Below, piece by piece: positions 50,654 to 62,428 of a stretch of DNA of 64,000 nucleotides. The stretch comes from Vitellaria paradoxa (Eukaryota; Streptophyta; Magnoliopsida; Ericales; Sapotaceae), in assembly GCA_019916065.1 (NCBI GenBank), contig CM034239.1:43912663-43976662 (forward strand), given 5' to 3'. Under the pieces are notes generated by a model that made no database searches, was not told the origin of the DNA, and saw only the letters and a program-made list of their open reading frames with translations. Every line of letters begins with the position of its first letter. Within the stretch, counting starts at the first letter, position 1. The position numbers and the translations under genes were made by a program.

Positions 50654-50984
50654 CTTTGGGTATTGGACCTAAACAGAGGATATAACTGCAGTTTCAGAAT
50701 AAGACTAAACCAGAGAGGAAGAATGAGATTGGCTATTCTGGAACTGGGTTTGCTTGTTATGGTTCTTTTGGTACCGTCCATCAATCAGATAGAGACGGAT
50801 TTGTTGTTGATTTTCTTGGATTTGAACATTTTTTTTTCTTTTTCAGGTTTATGAGTATAACCCGATGCAGAATTGGTGAGGAACTCTCATAATTTAAAAG
50901 TTTAGAGGGTAAAACTATCAGAACAGAGGCAAGAAAGTGAAGCAAAGCAGAGCAGAGGGGAGGGACATTCTTATGGCAATGTTG

Positions 50985-51026
50985 AAGAGCAAAAGTTCCA
51001 CTTAAAGAGCAAAAAGTCCCACTTAA
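50985..51026. repeat. Two-copy ~21-bp repeat upstream of the bHLH gene
   Basis: AAGAGCAAAAGTTCCACTTA and AAGAGCAAAAAGTCCCACTTA follow each other about 330 bases upstream of the bHLH ATG, just before a (TA)n run. It could be promoter sequence, but no known element is recognised. Confidence 0.6.
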
Positions 51027-51059
51027 TATATATATATATATATATTAAAATAAGAGTGA

Positions 51060-54000
51060 CAGTGACACAAGTGAGAGCTAACAATCCAAAATTTGTGCAC
51101 ATTATACACTGATAGATGCAAAGTTACAAACTATATATATACTATTAACTGAGTACAGAAGCAATACCATTATTTAAAAAAAAAAAAAAATTTGAGTTTT
51201 GCTAGGGTGGATAAAAATTCGAAGCCTGCCAATGGTGGAGTTAATTAAAGAGTCTTTTACAATATTTTTTGCATGCAATTTTATACCATAATGACTTCCT
51301 ACTTTTGTTATTTAAAAAATAATAATAAAAAAATTAAATTAAATACATCATTGTATATAAATCATTTTACTATTTTTTTTTTAAGTTAAGCTCTTTGGAT
51401 GTTTAATTGCTCTCAACTATTTGGAAAACTGTGAGATGAGAGAGTGAATGAAAGATACAGATGATTTTTCTTTTCTCTTTTTATATTTTTAAGTATGACT
51501 TAATAGTTTTTGTAATTACTTTACTACTCAAAAGTGAACAAAATGAAATTAGTGTTAAGCAATTGGGGAGAAAACAACAGAAGGGTTGTCCTATGAAATC
51601 CAAATTTTTTAATAAATTAATGCAAATTTTAGAATATTTGGCAGAGTTATCAGAGTTCAAAATACACATCCAATTATATATATATACACTCAATATGCTT
51701 TTATCCACTAATTATGATGAGAGAGATTTTGCACTTATTTGAAATGATATAAAAATCCCTCGGTGACATTGGAAGAGTTTCGGGTAAGAATGAGACCTTC
51801 AGATCTGCTGAGGTTGGACAAGCTTGAGCTGAGCTCCGTGGTCCGAGCGATAAACCAACTAAATGCTAAGCCAAGCATAGAAACGCGTATGTGAAAACTC
51901 TATAGTCGCAGTCCCGTGATTCTTGCCAAAATGGCTAGAACAGAATCATTATGAATTGAGTAAAAGTTCCTGATTTGATACTAATCTTATGTTTCCTTAT
52001 CTAAATAAGGAAATCTCGACAAATTGGAGAAATGACTCCAATTTAATCCCAATAGCTACTCCAAAAAATTGTCCATAAATAAAGGCTGAATTTTTAAAGT
52101 TAAGTACGCAATTTTTGACCTGCTATTACTCTAGTAAATTAATTCTTTTTTGCTATAGTTAACTTAAGTGTAAGAGAATTTTTGGTAAACATCCTACCAA
52201 TATTAACAAATTGCAAATTCCCGGATTAAGATTTGAATCAAAGGTAGGAGTTTTGATCATCGTCAAATTATTCGGACATGCTGCCCAGACAGATGCTTTT
52301 ACCGAGATGGAACCTAAATAAAAAGAAATAGTACTCCAAATGAGGTAAAAATCTATTTTCTCTCGCACAAGATTTGCTGTAGTTTTGTACAGATAAGTTT
52401 CACAGTAAAAATTATCGCAAGTTTTGGTTAAACTAGAAGAGAAGTTGAAGATTATTGGTGGAAATTCACCCTCCCCCTCCCTCTGTGTGAGCGTGTGAAA
52501 AAGAGAGAGGGGGGGGGGGGACCATTGAATGCAGTAAAATAGTATTGGATAACAATTACCGAGTGTTCCTTTGTACTTAGAATCAAATAAGTGCAGCTTT
52601 GTTTCTTTCCACTGCACATATTTTTTTTTTCTTTTTTTATGTTTTTGGAAGACTGCCTCTGAAATTTGTCCCCCACAAGGAAATTGACTACCACTATTCT
52701 CTGGTCTCCTGTCCATTCATCTGGAAGAAATCTGTACGCGTATTTATATTCAATTTCCAGCTTGTATGGTAAAGTTAGGCCATCAGACAAAGGTGACTTA
52801 GGAGGGGTCCCCTTATGTGGGGAGAGCACAAAGGCGCCACACCAACCTTTCCTTTTGACATTAGCATTAAATCTAACCCTTCAAGTGACGGTGGTGGATC
52901 AACTTGGGATTTGTTTGAACAAAAGGCCCATTTTTTTTTTAACTCAGTTGTTAACTTACTTTTTGTGGTGACTTTGGATGCTTTTGCTTGTCATCGTCTG
53001 CCCTGGGGCTGATCCTTTTATCTTTCCATAGTTGCAATATCCCAAAATATGAACATGAGGTTATATATTTTTACATTAAAAAAAAAGATGAGTAGAGATT
53101 CAAAATGAAATACAGAGGATTAAATTTAGTTTATGATTTGCTGGGTATAGTTAATTAAGAAGATGAATAGGTATTTGTAAAATTTAAAAAACAAAATTAT
53201 TATTTTTGTTTAATTAATCATAAAAAAATACATATAAACAATTTCATTTTCCTCCGCATTTCTTTCTCTCAACAAATCCAAACTCCAAACACACCTAAAA
53301 GGTTTGCTAGTGCTTTAGAGATTTAAATCCTAATTAATAAATATTCAAGTAACAACATTACTTAATACTTTTTTGAGTGATTTTCGGCTTTTGGTTATGT
53401 TCCCTTCTCGATCTATCGATCCCTTTTTTTTTTTTTTTTTTGACACCTTTGTATGTCAAGTCCCACTCACGAATATATTTTTTTTTCTTTTATGTTGTCA
53501 TTTTATTAGTTAGGAGCAATTATATATAATCTACCACTATATATATACATCTTCAAATGCAAAATGCATTAATTCTCTCAATAAGCAGTACTCCTTTTTT
53601 CTGTTTTCCTTTTTTTTTTCCCCCCAGAAATCGTATTAAGAAGAAAATTGACCAATTGACCAAGTCAATTAAAACCATATGCATGTATCACCCATATTTG
53701 ACAAAAAAATTGTTATGTTCTTTTTTATTTCTCAGAAAATGAAAATATGGAAAAATTTATTTGTTTTAGAGCGTATTTTTTTTTTAAAAACATACTTACA
53801 TTTTTTTTGAAAATAAAAAAATAAAAAAATATTATTTTCTACATAAGTTGGAAAATAAAAAATATTTTTTAAACCAAACAAAACCTTAGTTTTCTTAGAC
53901 GGAATCTAGTTTGGTTAGGTAGAGAGTAGCCGGCTTCTTTTCCGGAACAATCTCATTTTATACGAATTTTTTCATCAAGATTTATTTATTATTTTTTAGT

Positions 54001-54326
54001 AATTTTTGGATATGTTATTGATATTGTTTAAATAAAAAAAACCAAAAAAAAAGATTAAAAGTATAAAAATCCAACGCGTGAGAAAATGGAATTGGATTTT
54101 TTTTTCCTACATGAATATGTTTTTCATTGCCAAGTAAGTTTTAATTTGCAAGAAGAATATAACGATTTGAGTACTGTCTCGAAAGAGGTTCGGTGACGTA
54201 AAAACTACCTACATTTGATAAAAAAAACTCTATGAAATTTTATTACTTTTGAAATTTAGTATTTATTTTGCATTTTTTTAATTTTATAAATATCCATAAC
54301 ATAACTAACCAATAATCAAAATAAAC
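51060..54326. other. Unassigned spacer upstream of the bHLH gene
   Basis: AT-rich, with purine/pyrimidine runs (for example the G run at about 52509-52519). A minus-strand open frame of 185 codons (52159-52716) shows no domain or compositional support. I see no gene. Confidence 0.45.
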
Positions 54327-54564
54327 TGTTAAGAAAATAAAAAAAAAAAGAAAATTGGAAATTCTGTATATTAAACTGTATTAAACTGTGTATTGAATAC
54401 AATAGAATAGCAATCCTATTTATAGAGGTGCCAAAGTAGAATCAGAATAATAATAGAAAACTAAATTAGAATAAGAATATGAAACAATAAGAAAACCTTT
54501 AATAAAAAGGAAAATGATTTCCTAATTATAATTTCTAAATTTTTGTATTTTATATATGTCAACA
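54327..54564 (-). repeat. 3' LTR of the TRIM-like element
   Basis: 238 bp. On the minus strand it begins TGTTGACATATATAAAATAC and ends CTTAACA. It shares long runs with the 5' LTR, such as AATCCTATTTATAGAGGTGC, but differs at scattered bases, so the insertion is not recent. Confidence 0.88.
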
Positions 54565-54654
54565 CCCTCCTTCAAACTGAAGATGAAAAATTAGAGACCA
54601 ACTTGAGTTTAGAGACTAAGAACTGGAAAGCAGTTAACACATCCCTATCACTTC

Positions 54655-55060
54655 GCGTAGGTTACACGCCTTGAAAGGTCACGAACATAGATTTGGTTAG
54701 ACGCCATAAGATTACGAGCCCAAATTTACTAACGCGCCTCGAGGTCACAAAAAAAGTAGATCAAAATCTACTAACGCACCTCGAGATCACAAAAAAACAT
54801 AGATCCAAATCTACTAACGCGCCTCGAGGACACAAAAAAACGTAGATCTAAAACTACTAACGCGCCTCGAGGACACAAAAACGTAGATCCAAATCTACTA
54901 ACGCGCCTCGAGGACATAAAAAACGTAGATTCAAAACTATTAACGCGCCTCGAGGACACAAAAATGTAGATCCAAATCTACTAACGTGCCTCAGACACGA
55001 AAACGTAGATCACGAACCCAAATCTACTAACGTGCCTCAAGATCACAAACGTAGATTATC
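54655..55060. repeat. Minisatellite of ~42-bp units each carrying a short hairpin
   Basis: About eight units read CCTCGAGGACACAAAAA then GTAGATCCAAATCTAC then TAACGCG, with edge units more diverged. GTAGAT-CCAA-ATCTAC is a perfect 6-base inverted repeat. CTCGAG is another palindrome in most units. It lies inside the TRIM-like element next to its 3' end. The open frames across it are by-products of the repetition. Confidence 0.88.
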
Positions 55061-55202
55061 ACGACCGAGCTTACAGGGAGAAAGGCGTTGACTGGCCAAA
55101 ATACGCAAAGATAAAAGCGAAAAATAGCATGTGCATGTTTTCGAACGAGTGATTAGGGTTTTCAATAGAGAAACTGAAATAGCAATAAATATCTCCGAAA
55201 GA

Positions 55203-57702
55203 GAAATTTGGGGACCTTTACCTACTCCCATTATGGGGGGCTCTCGCTATTTTATTTTTTTGTGGATAATTATACTCGTTATACTTGGTTGTATCTTTTA
55301 ACTAAATGTTCTGAACTTAAACAAATATACTCTGATTTCTCAGCGATGGTGAAAACTCATTTTTCTCGTATAATCAAGGTTTTTCGAACTGATAATGCTA
55401 TGGAATATCTTGACTCTGAGATTCTATCTTTTCTACACTCTCAGGGGACACAGTCTCATCTGTCTTGTCCTGGTACATCTCAGCAGAATGGTCGAGCTGA
55501 ACGCAAACATCGTCATTTTCTTGATACGATCCGTGCTCTTCTTATTTCATCCTCTTGTCCAGAAAAGTTTTGGGGGGAAGCTGCTCTTACTGCTACCTAT
55601 ACCATTAATCGTGTTCCCACTTCTGTCCTTGGTAATTCTATCCCTTTTGAACACTTGTATGGATACCCCCCTGATATTCTCATCTTAGAGTGTTTGGTTC
55701 TGCTTGTTTTGTTCTTCTTCAACCCCATGAACGAACTAAACTTGAACCACGCTCCCGTCTTTATTGTTTCTTGGGTTATGATATTGAACATAAGGGGTAT
55801 CATTGTTGGGATCCCATTTCTCAGCGTTTTCGTGTCTCTCGACTTGTTGTCTTTTGGGAACACAAGATGTTTTCTACTCTTTCTCCATTTCATCTTTCTC
55901 CCTCTTCCCATACTCCTCTCTTCATTGATATTTCCAAAGATTTGCCTTCTGACATATTTGATGCAGATAGTCCACAGGTCTCTCAGACACCATTGCTTAC
56001 GGTTTATCCCAAGACACCTGGGTCTTCTGCTGGACCTGTGACCACTCCTGATGAGTCTTTTCCTCCATCCCCTATTGATGACTCTCCTCCTCCAGAACGT
56101 CCTAAACGGGTAACACAACCTTCTATTCGTCTTCGTGATTATATTGTTAGTTCTGCTGCCTTTTCTACTCACGAACCTTCTTCCTATCGTGAGGCTTGTA
56201 CTAACCCTTTATGGCAGCAAGTTATGGATGATGAGTTACAGGCTCTTGAGAAAACTCATACTTGGGATGTGGTCCCTCTCCCTCCTAGGAAGACTGCTAT
56301 CAGTTGCAAATAGATTTACAAAATCAAAACCCGTTCAGATGGTTCCATTGAGCGACACAAAGCTCGTCTTATTGCTCGTGGGTTCACTCAGGAGTATAGC
56401 ATTGATTATGAAGAAACTTTTGCGCCTGTTGCTAAGCTTACATCTGTTCACAGTTTACTTACTATTTCTGCTACTCGTAACTGGGATCTTTATCAGATGG
56501 ATGTTAAAAATGCTTTCCTAAATGGTGATCTTACTAATGAAGTCTATATACAGCCTCCTCCAGGCTCCTCTGTTTCATCTTCTCATGTTTGCAAGCTTCG
56601 TCGAGCGCTATATGGACTGAAACAGGCTCCTCGTGCTTGGTTTGCAAAGTTTAGCTCTACTATTCGTGAGTTTGGATTTACTCCCAGTTCATATGACTTT
56701 GCTCTATTTCTCTGCACCACTACAGCTGGTTCTGTTCTTCTTCTTCTTTATGTGGACGATATGATTATTACTGGGGATGACAGTGCTAGCATTTCTCATC
56801 TTAAACAATTTCTTAGTCGCCAATTTGAGATAAAGGATTTGGGGTTTCTCAATTATTTCTTAGGTTTGGAGATCTCCCATGATTCTTCTGGTTACTTTCT
56901 CTCTCAAGCTAAGTATGCTTCTGATCTTTTGACACGAGCTGGTATTTCTAATTGCAAGACTGGTACTACTCTGATTGATCCACGGCTCCGTCTTACCCCT
57001 CTTGATGGTGCACCTTTATTTGATTCGACTCTATATCGTTAGTTTGTTGGTAGTTTTGTTTATCTTACTGTCACTCGTCCTGACATTGCTTATGCTGTTC
57101 ACATTGTTAGTCAATTCATGGCTGCTCCCCACTCCCCACATTTTGCTGCTTTGCTTCGTATTCTCCGATATGTCAAAGGCACAATGTTTTATGGTCTTTA
57201 TTACTCAGCTCATTCATCACTTGAGTTACATGCCTTTTTTGATACCGATTGGGCTGGTGATCCTACTGATCGTCGTTCTACTACAGGAATCTATTTCTTT
57301 CTAGGAACTTCTCTCATAGCCTGGCGTAGCAAGAAACAAACCATCACTGCCCGTTCTAGTACTGAAGCTGAGTATCGTGCCCTCGCCGACACCATTCAAG
57401 AGCTCATTTGGCTTAGATGGCTTCTTACTAATATGGGTGTTACTCATTCTGCAGGCACTATATTATATGGTGACAATTAGAGTGCTATTCAGATTGCTCA
57501 CAATAATATTTTTCATGATCGCACCAAACACATTGAAATAGATTGTCACCGTATTCGTCAGCATGTCAGAAGTGGCACTGTTCGTCTCATTTCTGTCTCC
57601 TCAGCAAATCAAACTGCAGATCTTTTCACAAAGGCTCATCCTCCTGGTCGTTTTTCTGAGTTAATTTCCAAACTCAAGTTGATTCCTGCGTTACCACCTT
57701 GA
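55203..57702 (+). pseudogene. Truncated copia (Ty1) pol: integrase, reverse transcriptase, RNase H
   Basis: The frame enters at EIWGPLPTP, ahead of the integrase core. The catalytic Asp is in FVDNYTRY and the second Asp in FRTDNAMEY, with AERKHRH later. GAG, protease and the integrase zinc finger are missing. Reverse transcriptase follows with QMDVKNAFLNGDL, ALYGLKQAPRAW and the YVDDMII catalytic box (about 56750). RNase H has STEAEYRALADT. The end is LPALPP-like plus TGA at 57700. Breaks are a frameshift in a T run near 55255, another near 55688, and three TAG stops at 56311, 57040 and 57478. It lies inside the TRIM-like element in opposite orientation and cannot make a working enzyme. Confidence 0.92.
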
Positions 57703-57909
57703 GTTTGAGGGAGGGTGTTAGATTTAGTAATGTATATAAATAGTATTCCTTAATTTATGCATTCCTTATTTTATATATCCTATCATAATTAGGATTACTA
57801 TCTCCTATCAGGATTAGGATTATTGTCCTTTTATATAAGGGATCTTGTAACCTTGTATTCTTACACACAATCAATATAGAAGATTATTCTTTTCTTAAAA
57901 AAAAAAAAA
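57703..57909 (+). mobile_element. Polypurine tract, U3-R and poly(A) end of the copia copy
   Basis: GTTTGAGGGAGGG (57703-57715) is followed by TGTTAGATTTAG, the LTR start at 57716. A TATA-like TTATATAAGG lies near 57831. The LTR stops at about 57896 and is replaced by 13 A. This is the 3' structure of a polyadenylated retrotransposon RNA (U3-R-An), not of an integrated DNA copy, which would carry U5 and a CA end. No matching 5' LTR exists upstream. Confidence 0.7.
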
Positions 57910-58058
57910 CTAGATATGACATAAACAAAAGTAATATGAAATTGGATAGAGGAGCAGCGGAGGTAGCGGTGACGCCTGGAAAGGCAATATTGGCAGCCAA
58001 AGATGTAGTTGTTGAATATCTAGTCTACCCAGGACCAAAAACCATGTACTCTGATACC

Positions 58059-58300
58059 ATGTTAAGAAAATAAAAAGAAATAAAAGGAAACTGGAAAATT
58101 TTGTATATTAAATTGTATTAAACTGTGTATTGAATACAATAGAATATCAATCCTATTTATAGAGGTGCCAAAGTAGAATCAGAATAAAAATAGGAAACTA
58201 AATTTAAATATGAATAAGAAACAATAAGAAACCTATAATGAAAAAGAAAAATATTTCTTAATTATAATTTCTAAATTTTTATATTTTATATATGTCAACA
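58059..58300 (-). repeat. 5' LTR of the TRIM-like element
   Basis: 242 bp, adjacent to the primer-binding site at 58048-58058. Compared with the partner LTR it carries small indels in the A-rich part and a few substitutions. Confidence 0.88.
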
Positions 58301-58305
58301 TAAAC

Positions 58306-58480
58306 CAGTAACTTGCTTAAAAGTAACACGAAAGAAAAAAGAAAATAATGACACCAAAACATCAAAATAATTGGCATTCTAGCTAAGTTTTTCAAACCAG
58401 CATTATTTTGTTTCAAAAATTAAAGAAAACCCAATATGGATCAAGAAAAAATTAAAACAATATAATCAAAGTGAATTTTG

Positions 58481-58514
<34 letters not shown>

Positions 58515-59885
58515 TTGTGCTGAAACGCTCCCATGATACGATGAGAAAGCATTTGACTTATGGGGGGAAAAAAGAATTGAAATAGGGAAAACATCGATCC
58601 AAGGTGCTGTAGATGACGAAGAACAGCAACAACTCTCTAGATTAATTATTGCTTGGTGTCGTGTTGCTTAGTTGACCTCTGTTTCTAAATAAAATGTAAT
58701 TAGTTTGATAACTGATGCTATTGTCATTGAAAAAAAAAAAAAAAAAGATCAGTTCTTTCAATCGAATAAGGAGCTAATTGCTAGATCCTCAAATGTCGTC
58801 ACACCCCTATGATCTGTCACTCGCTTCTTCAGCTTCGATCTCGTTAGTGATTCTGCTGCTGGTGCATGCATATGCATGCATGCATGTATGGTTGTTTGCG
58901 CTGTAGCAACCCTTATTTTTATAAGCATGCTCCCTCGGATATCTTATCTTATATATAGATGGGATGTGCAAAATGCAAAATAAGGATTGAAGTTTGAATA
59001 TTAACCTCATGATTTGATCAAAATAAATATAATTAATTAATAAATATTAATTAAATCACAACCATTCATATTTATACTTCAATCTTTACACCCTTATATA
59101 GCGAGGGAGGAGATGTGATGCGGCACTTGTTATGATTTTTTCTATCAGTAATGCTGCACTTACACTTTTTTGTTTATATTTTTCTTATATTCCACAGGTC
59201 ATGATTGTATTCAATTTAAAATCATTACAGCCGTTAGATGTCATATTCTTTTTATCCGTACCCCTCTCTCTCTCTCTATATATATATATATATTTGGTTT
59301 TCTTTTTTTTATCCTTTTACTCTCTCTACCATGCCTTCCTCGTTTGCAGATGGTTATAGAAATTAATAATCAAGTACAGATTGTTAAGCTATAGAAATTT
59401 CAATTATTAGAAAGTCAACTTCATTAAAATAATAATTGTCTTAAATTAAATTGGAGTTGCTCAAATGCATGCGACATATAATTGGTTATCGGGGTTGAGT
59501 TTAAACATTGACGTTCAAGCTAGGCTAATGACCAACGCAACCAACCCAATATATTTCGAAATTAGAGTCAACTTTCAAAGGTTTTAAGGGGACTACATTC
59601 AGCTTCTTCAAACCCACTCTAATTTATATAATAATGTATACATTGTTTTGGAATTATATGTTATGATATATTTACATGCGTCAACTTCTCTCAGCATATT
59701 TTTTAAAAATATAATAAAAAGTAGAATTTTTTATTATTTATTTTCTCTATTCATTAATAATCCATAACAGATTTTCTAAATTGTTCTCGCGCAACATTTA
59801 AATAATAATTTCTCATCAAATCTTTCTCTAAGTTTTAATTCACTGTACAATGACTGCCAATGAATATATTTTAAAATGGCTAATA
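58306..59885. other. Unassigned spacer
   Basis: Contains (TA)n at 58484, (ATGC)n-like GCATGCATGCATG near 58863, and a CT/TA microsatellite near 59265. No gene, RNA gene or element border is seen. Confidence 0.4.
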
Positions 59886-59891
59886 TATATT

Positions 59892-60059
59892 GGCTGTGTT
59901 TGGAGTTGTATAAAAATGTATAAAATAAAATAAAATTGTGAAAGTAAATGTCTCGTAATTAGTGCAGTGAGTGAAAATTTTAAATTTTATTGTCTTGTAA
60001 TTCATATTTGTAGAGATTTGTAAGATTTTATTTTATTTTGTAGGGCTCTAAACGGAGCC
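59892..60059. mobile_element. Tourist-like MITE with ATT target duplication
   Basis: It starts GGCTGTGTTTGGAG and ends CTCTAAACGGAGCC, inverted relatives. ATT flanks both sides (59889-59891, 60060-60062). The interior CTCGTAATTAGTGCAGTGAG matches the copies at 624 and 17865. Confidence 0.75.
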
Positions 60060-60707
60060 ATTATCAACTATCATAACTAGAATAATGATTATATTTTTAA
60101 CGTTTACTTTTTTAAATACTTTTATATTTGAAAAAATAATGGTCATATTATTTCACTGTAAGATATTACTTTTTGAAACTTATCATTTAAACATAAAATA
60201 TCTACTGAAATGGCTTTTAATGACAAATAAAGAGCATTAACTTTTTTATTAAAAAAAAGTTCCTCTGAAAATACTAGCATAATTTTCCATAAATAAAAAA
60301 TTATATATATTCACAAAAACATATGATCAATTACAACAATTATCTTAAAAAAAATCCATCAACATTAATTAATTAAATAGTCAATTAAATTTGTTGCCAC
60401 ATATTAAAATGAATTTTTTTAAAGTTTTATATGATATTTTTATTAATTTATTGACTTCTTGTAAAAAAAGTAGAAGATATAAATTCTTTACAAAAACCAA
60501 AAAAATAGAGGGTTAGTGTGGTGGATAGATGACAGAAAAAAAAAAAACATTTTTTTAATAAAAAAGTAGTTTGAACTTTGAAGTAAACAAAAAAAAAAAA
60601 AAAAATAGTCACATTAGTGAGTTTGGATTGGAGGAAAAAAAAATGGGCGTGAAAGGTTGTAGAAGTAAATTTTACGCTAGTAACAGTTAAATGGGGAATT
60701 CATTATG

Positions 60708-61076
60708 CATGGTTTGGGAACTTAATTAGTAGCTAACTAAAAAAAAAAAAAAGAAGTTATTTTTGTGTTTGGTAACTAGTTAAAAAAAAGCAAGCTATTT
60801 TTACGTCTGGAAAGTCAAGCTAATTACAGTTAAATTTGTATATTGACATTTATACCCTTGATATTTCAAAATATTTTTTAAAATTACTTTTAAATGCACC
60901 AATACCCCAACTCCTCAAAATTTGAAAGAATGGGTCGACCCATCAATTCAGAGGGGTCGACCCTTTTCTGGAAGTATGACCAAGGGTAATCTGATAATTT
61001 TAAATAGATGATGAAATAACTGTTACAGTGTTGCTACAAAATAACTGGCTAGTAGCCAGGGTTCCCAAACGGCACC
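60708..61076. mobile_element. hAT-like MITE
   Basis: GGTTTGGGAAC at the left faces GTTCCCAAACGGCACC at the right, and further TAGTAGCTA against TAGTAGCC extend the inverted ends. TTCATTATG (60699-60707) and TTAATTATG (61077-61085) look like an 8-9-bp target duplication with one change, which points to the hAT class. It holds two copies of the palindrome GGGTCGACCC (about 60934 and 60953). No transposase. Confidence 0.68.
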
Positions 61077-61269
61077 TTAATTATGTTTGTATAAAAAAAT
61101 GTAACATTTAATCTGTAATTGTTATATTAAGTTTGGAATGATTGTACAATTTATTCATATACTTTAGTTTCGTTTGGTTTGGTTTGAAAGTAATAATTAA
61201 TTTGCATAAACTATGCATCTATCAAAATTTTTTATTTACAAAAAAATATTTATTTTTATATTAATAATA

Positions 61270-62030
61270 AATTAATTTAAGTTTGAGTTGAAATTCTTAG
61301 GTTTGAACTTAAAACTATTTGTGGCCGTAATGGGTACATTGGGACTCAAAATCCAATATTGTTTGCCCCTCCATGTTATTAGTGTTTAAGTGAAATTACA
61401 AGTCAAGTTTGAGTGAATGCTCATTTTAACCGATTGATGCCAAATTTAAAATTACTAAAGTTAAATTTAAAATTAAACATGGGTTAATGAGCACAGTAAA
61501 ATTCAAAATTCCGCATTATTTATTCCAACAAGTCAATAATACTTATAGAAAATCCTGTGTTAAGTTTTATGGCTGAGATTGTATACTTAATTTGAGCAAT
61601 TGACACTAACTGGAAATTTCAAGTTTGAATTTGAAACTTATTGCATGACATGGACTTAACTGTCACGTTAGCTATATGTTTGATTTGAACTATTGATGCC
61701 AACTTTGAAATTCTTAAGTTTGAATTAAAATTAAACACAAACTTAATCGGTATCTCAAAACTTGGAACTCATGCCGTTCATTTTTGCATGTTACTAGTGT
61801 TTCAGCGATTCAGCAAAGTTATGTGTCAAGTTTTGTGGTCACATGATACTATGTTCTTATCTTAATTAAGGGATTGATGTCAAATTTGAAAATTTTTTAA
61901 GTTTTAAACCGAAAAAATTAAAACTAGACATTGAGTTAATCTGCACACTTGGACTCAATTCTTATTTCATTTACTTTTACACGTTACTAGCGTTGGTGAA
62001 ATTACATGTTAAATTTCACGACCACCCGAG
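61270..62030. repeat. Degenerate ~200-bp tandem repeat
   Basis: Four or so units share GATTGATGCCAAATTT, TTAAGTTTGAATTAAAATTA, GTTACTAGTGTT and AGTCAAGTTT-like phrases. Strong decay. It ends about 400 bp from the cysteine protease gene 3' end. Confidence 0.6.
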
Positions 62031-62428
62031 GCCCCATATGGAGTTCGGAAACGATCTGTTGTTGGAGGTTTCAGGAAAATACCCATAAGGTAACTGGTTA
62101 CCAAATTAATGGTGGTCTCACATAACGTGCTTCCTACAAACCCTCTTTCGAGCTAGACTATTAGTAATAGGAAGGCTATAGCTCCAAAGCAGAAAACCAA
62201 AATATCAATCTAAAAACCCAATTTGTTTACTGAAAGAAAATAAAATATATTTCTCATATATATATATATATATATATATTAAGTGAAGATCAAATGCATA
62301 GTGATATACAAGTTCTTGAGAAGCTAGATATATACTCGTAATGAAGCCAATATGCCACAGTAACAAGTAATACATATTATTTTACATGGGCTACACTTCT
62401 TTTAATTAATATGTATTAATTTTCAAAT

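Larger units (their letters stand above)
54327..58300 (-). mobile_element. TRIM-like copia-type LTR element with a nested insertion
   Basis: Two direct LTRs of about 240 bp (54327-54564 and 58059-58300) start TGTTAAGAAAAT and end TATGTCAACA on the plus strand. The element sits between perfect 5-bp target duplications TAAAC (54322-54326, 58301-58305). It reads on the minus strand. Right after the 5' LTR (at 58058 leftward) is TGGTATCAGAG, the classical initiator-tRNA-Met primer site. Just before the 3' LTR (54565-54580) is the polypurine tract GTTTGAAGGAGGG. Without the nested copia piece the internal region would be under 0.8 kb with no gag-pol. It is thus non-autonomous and TRIM-sized. Confidence 0.9.

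Noticed and set aside
52159..52716. 185-codon minus-strand open frame upstream of the bHLH gene
   Set aside because: No domain, odd composition, homopolymer-driven segments and no splice or promoter support; long stop-free runs occur by chance.
54771..54959. Open frame coding a repeated SSRRVSRFGS peptide
   Set aside because: It is produced by the minisatellite; no start context or conservation is visible.
55597..56172. 191-codon minus-strand open frame
   Set aside because: It is the antisense shadow of the copia integrase/reverse-transcriptase region.
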